In this document: in pieces, positions 59,681-64,000 of the stretch
How the letters are laid out: each line of letters starts with the position of its first letter
Numbering within the stretch: the first letter of the stretch is position 1
Assembly: GCA_035048815.1 (NCBI GenBank)
Contig: JAUCBN010000007.1
Span: forward strand, 2,983,501-3,047,500
Source: Abelmoschus esculentus
Taxonomy: Eukaryota > Streptophyta > Magnoliopsida > Malvales > Malvaceae
Reading direction: 5' to 3'
Length of the DNA stretch: 64,000 bases
Notes under the pieces: generated by a model
Seen by the model: the letters and a program-made list of their open reading frames with translations, nothing else
Databases searched by the model: none
What the model was told of the DNA's origin: nothing
Made by a program: the position numbers and the translations under genes

Positions 59681-62600
59681 TTATGATCCATTTACAGCCA
59701 TTTCAGGTGACGAGTTTGGCGGCATCCGCGGTGAATCTTCTCCACTTAATTGTATATTGTCCGAGGGGATATGCAGATGATCTGAACAGTTTCTAGGAGG
59801 TTCTTTTTCTTTATGGTTGTCCTCTTCTGAACAATTGTCACCAGAACCTCCGGGACTGCTCGATTCCATCCCAAGATGATTTTCCTCACCTGAGCCTTCA
59901 CTTCCCTCGGATGATCGGGTAGATACATGCACCGCATTTGCAGTTTTCTTACTAGGCAACACGGCTTGGCTTAATGTTGAACACAAAGCCGCAAATACGC
60001 TACCTTTTGACTTTGAGCTTTTCCCCAACCGTTGCTTCTTGGCTGGCTCATGCTCCTTGGGGTTCAGCTTACGCTTCAACCTAAGGGACTCCATGGTTCC
60101 TGAAGCTTCCTCTGAGGCTTCAGTCTGCTTCCTGGGAGGGGGTGATTTATAGTCTTCATCATCATCATCATCATCATCGTAGTCAACAAGTCCACCAGAT
60201 CTCAGACTAAAAAAATAAATTGAATATATAAATTATGAACCCTAAACACACAGTAACGCATTTTTAGTAATCAATCCTCTAGGATGAGATTATTAAAAAA
60301 ACCTTAATGATGAGTGGTTGGCCACAACTCCATTGGATGAAACATGTTGAGACTGGACTTTCGGAGAACAAGATGTGGATGCTGTATTTTCTTCATCACT
60401 GTATGCATCACATTCGATCAATATAGGGGGAATGGTTTAGAGGAAAAGTGCCAACTAATCTGTTGACAAAAGCATACCTGTCCTCATTGAAATAGTCTTC
60501 CTCCTCTTTCTCCAAAGCACGCTCATCGATCCGTTTTCTTGGGTCCAGTGCATTAACATTTGTTTTTTGTCCAGAATTTTCCAAGCACTGCAAACAGACA
60601 GGTGAAAGACGTTCTATATCTAAAAATCTCAGTTGTAAAATTGGTCAGGAACTAATACCTGCTCGTATTTAACTTTCAAAGAATGAACAGAAGCCAATTT
60701 CTCAAACTTAACCAACTGATCCCAAAATGAATCAACAACATATCTAACCAATAATTTCAGGTTTTCCTGCAAGAAACAGTTATTACCAGACATAATCTTC
60801 CAGAAACGTCTAAGATACAAATGTAGTGTGGGATTAGTATTTCACCTTGTGGATATATTCAAAAAGTTCTAAGACTGCAGAGTTTAGCACATTGTAACGA
60901 TTCCCATTAGCAATGAAAGCATCTATAACTGGTTTAAGAAGGTTGTTCTTAACAAAGTGATTTATCAGATGTTCATCCTGCAAGATGATAGCAACTTCAA
61001 CTAGGTAAAACATGTAACAGACTCAATCAATCAGCCAGAAAAGCGCCATTTTGCAACTAAAAATCATAACATTTTTTATTAAAAAAAGGTGATGACTTTT
61101 CCTTATTAAATAAGGAACTCAGAGAAATTGCAAACACATGAAAAATGGAGGGGGGAGGTACAAATATAACAGGTACAGGCGTACAAGCAAACCCAACGAG
61201 TGAATAAAGATGTTAAAAGGTGATAAAATATGTCCATTCTGCCTTTCTGTGCTGAATACCAATGATGCAAAAACAAACATAATAGCCTAATAATAAACTA
61301 ACGAATGAGCCATCTTAAATGACATCAGTAGACACCAGTGGCAGCAGATCTGTCATAAACCAGCAAACTAAATGTGCAATACATGGTAAGTATCTATTAG
61401 ATTCTAGGCTATCATATCAGAATGATATAAATACTACAGAAATAACAGAAAGTTATGACAACATACATGAACCCTCCATATCTCAGAATAGAAGTCACAC
61501 ATCATTCACATAGTAAAAAACTTTAGCTCAATTTCATTTTATCTTCATTTCCATTTATGATTCTAAAGGTGTTAGGGTTTCAGATGGCATCTGATATTTC
61601 TTTTAAAGCTTAAACCAAATTAACTTACATGACGAGAGAGAATAGTGCGAACAAAGCGAACTGCAGCTACTACTAAGTACTTTTCCCTTCTCCGTGTCAG
61701 TAACAAAACTTTGTCAATAACATTGTTAAGGAGAACATTAGACCTGCAAACAACAAAGATAAGTAATTAACATCTTAGGTTAATAAGCCGAAAATTTTAT
61801 ATGAATAGACAATGTATCCTAAAGATTACTTTATTCTATAAGGATGGTGCAAAACACAGAAGCAAAGCAATTCACATATGCTTAACAGAATTTCAGGCTT
61901 CGTGCTATTTTGACTTTCAACTCTTCTGGCATTTCTTGTCAATTTACTAGTTGATTGGCCAACCTCATCAGAAGAACATGATAATATTATGACATCTATT
62001 AGCTGCCCCAAATGCTTCTCGTAAAAGATATCAATAACCGTATCTCTCTGCAGCAAAAACAATATAAGGTCAAGTACTTACAAGAATGAACTTGGAAATA
62101 GTAACCAAACCCACATGGAGAAAAGAAATTAAATCTTACATTAAAGTTTAAGTGAAAGTTTTCCAACAACCAGCAGATATATATAATAAAACACAAATCA
62201 ACATCCAAAATTTTTACACCTGCATAAATAAACTCCAAACTGTTGTGGACGACAAATGTGAAGATAACACAGACATAAGGTATGAAAAGAAAATTATAAG
62301 ATAACACATGCATGAGTTATGAAAATCACATGATAATCATTCAGCCATGATTTCTTGGTAAGTTATATAGTAACAATATCTCAATGATCAACAAAACAAA
62401 GGAAACCAAACATAAGCCATCTAAAGTCTTATGGCGCTAAATAGACATAAAAGTGAGAACAGACACAAGTCACAAGCCACTTAAACTCTAGAAGATCCAA
62501 ATTCAGGTTATTTGAAACTTTCTCGTCCTGCAAATTGCAGCAATGCCCAGAATCTATTTCAATATGTATCTTTGCTACTCTAAGAACAGCGACACATTCT

Positions 62601-64000
62601 TGAACAGAGCAAGACATGGCTTCGAAAAGAGGTTAAGCTAGATCCAAAAGTGATGACCTTAAACTACAATGAGAAGAAGAGCCTAAGAGGGCTCAAGCAA
62701 TATGCCTCGATTATTTTGGTATTTACTACTTAGGTTGCAAAGGAGTACAAAATTTCCTATCTAACAAAATACAACACTTTATCAGAGAAATCAAGTATCA
62801 AAGAAGGCACCTGAGCTCCTGACAATGTGAGTGAATCTAGTAAACTGCGAAGAATTTCAAGAAACTGGCAGTGTATAGCCTCCCCAAAATCTGTTATCAT
62901 ACCTTTAACCTGTAAGGTAAAACTACATTAATTCTTCTAGTTCTCTTTTTATATAGACATGCATATAACATGGAGTGGAAGATCTGTTAAGTTCATCCAG
63001 TTGTTCTGTTTCCACATGATTTCTACCATATTAACAATAAACTTGAATAAAATACATACCAAAAGTCCTAAAAGTGGAATTCCTTCCTGGTGAACCACAT
63101 AAGACCGCAAAAGGTTTGGATCCTGATTCAAGAACAGTATGAGGATGTCTGTCCTGAAACCATTATGGGGACCTATTGTTAAGGATTCATAGTAACTTTT
63201 GTAGTTTAAAAGTTTATATGTAGAGAGAGAAATAAACATTAAAGGGAAATATTAAAAATGCCACCATTACCCGGTTAGCACAAGCTTTTTATCTGGACTC
63301 TGAAGAACATCAGTAACAATATCAAAAAAGCCTTCGTTGACAAGGTCCCTAAAATAATTGAAAACATGGACACTTCAGCCATAAAATAAAATAAAAAAAA
63401 TTGTATATTCAGCCATAAAATAAATTAAAAAAAAAATTGTATAAATGATATTTCTGGAGAAACTTTTAGATTTCAGAATGAAAAGTACAATAGGAAAACA
63501 ATACTCATAGTCTCATACGAGATTCAAACTTGTAGAAAACAATACCTGAATAGCTGATGCTGCTGCACAATTTGCAGGCTCTTGCTTAAATTACAAAACT
63601 CATGCAGGAAATAAACCTATTGGAAAAATAAGCTCGAGGATTAATGCGGGCACAAATCAAACAGAATAAACTGCACTCCAAACCCCTGAGAAATGATACA
63701 AGCAACAAATATGCATGCCCAAATGAAAATTAAAACAATGAAACTTCACCCCCGATGTCAACAATTACCAAATTTTTCTTTGATTCAGTAGATGTAGTGG
63801 GTGATCTCAACCTTGCAAACAATTCCTGAATAAAGGTTTTGTCATCCTTCAATATAGAAATAACCTACAATGCAACACCACAATTAGTGCAAATGGAAAC
63901 AAAAAGGTATATATTTTTAAACAACAGGAACTAAAAACCTTACAATAGCATTGTTTGAATGAATTATAGAATTGAGACTAGCAGTTGTGGCCTCATCTGA
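59681..64000 (-). CDS. PSY2L: Protein phosphatase 4 regulatory subunit 3 (SMEK/PSY2-like), 3' part, runs off right edge
   Basis: PP4R3 is the targeting subunit of the PP4 complex (DNA damage repair; in plants also miRNA biogenesis). Visible exons: 63944-64000 (open), 63769-63864, 63546-63616, 63271-63348, 63060-63153, 62811-62909, 61830-62047, 61628-61743, 60846-60977, 60659-60766, 60478-60587, 60303-60398 and 59681-60206 (stop). Reading frames join at all junctions checked. Text such as NEGFFDIVTDVLQSPDKKLV, LFLNQDPNLLRSYVVHQEG, VAAVRFVRTILSRH, HFVKNNLLKPVIDAF and NSAVLELFEYIHK is the SMK-1/ARM-repeat domain. The disordered C-terminus has a poly-Asp run (VDYDDDDDDDDEDY) and a nuclear-type basic cluster (LRLKRKLNPKEHEPAKKQRL). 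The N-terminal EVH1/WH1-like domain is outside the window. Confidence 0.92.

Overview
This is nuclear DNA from a flowering plant, probably a eudicot. Genes have short exons with GT-AG introns, the intergenic DNA is very AT-rich, telomere-type CCCTAAA units are present, and the proteins are plant-specific (SPLAYED, plastid ACP, RALF, CASP-like, OEP16, GRAS, ASHR2). Gene style and the type of intergenic repeats would fit Malvaceae such as cotton, but that is only an impression.

Layout. 1-4.6 kb: the 5' end of SPLAYED (SYD; runs off the left edge) and a complete plastid acyl carrier protein gene, both on the minus strand. 8-12 kb: the most unusual region. The last three exons of a vacuolar Na+/H+ exchanger (NHX) lie beside about 1.1 kb of degenerate telomeric repeats. 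Beyond these come a 440-bp tandem duplication and a promoter-like leader on the same strand. 15.9-18.8 kb: a short RALF peptide and a CASP-like protein. 20.2-23.3 kb: an 11-exon mitochondrial PPR-like gene with a one-base frameshift. 24.5-30.6 kb: an acidic MGC-start protein, an EF-hand protein and a clade-D-type PP2C that lacks one metal-binding aspartate. 33.7-38.7 kb: a UBC25/26-like E2, a large foldback element, a lone GDSL-lipase exon and a glycine-rich cell-wall protein. 40.4-45.6 kb: a decayed OB-fold-like gene and the ER-anchored E2 UBC32. 46.3-50.8 kb: a second foldback element, an intact GRAS gene, then two relics (a GRAS C-terminus and a TENA exon). 52.3-57.6 kb: ASHR2 SET-domain protein, a zinc-knuckle RS-like protein and OEP16-2. 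59.7-64 kb: the 3' half of PP4R3 (SMEK/PSY2-like), running off the right edge.

The genes form no operon or pathway cluster; this is an ordinary mosaic of housekeeping and regulatory genes. What stands out is the density of gene relics and lesions (NHX, GDSL, OB-fold gene, GRAS fragment, TENA exon, PPR frameshift, PP2C D-to-N). I saw no tRNA, rRNA, CRISPR array or intact transposon ORF. Exon limits were read by hand from splice motifs and reading-frame continuity, so they should be checked against transcripts.
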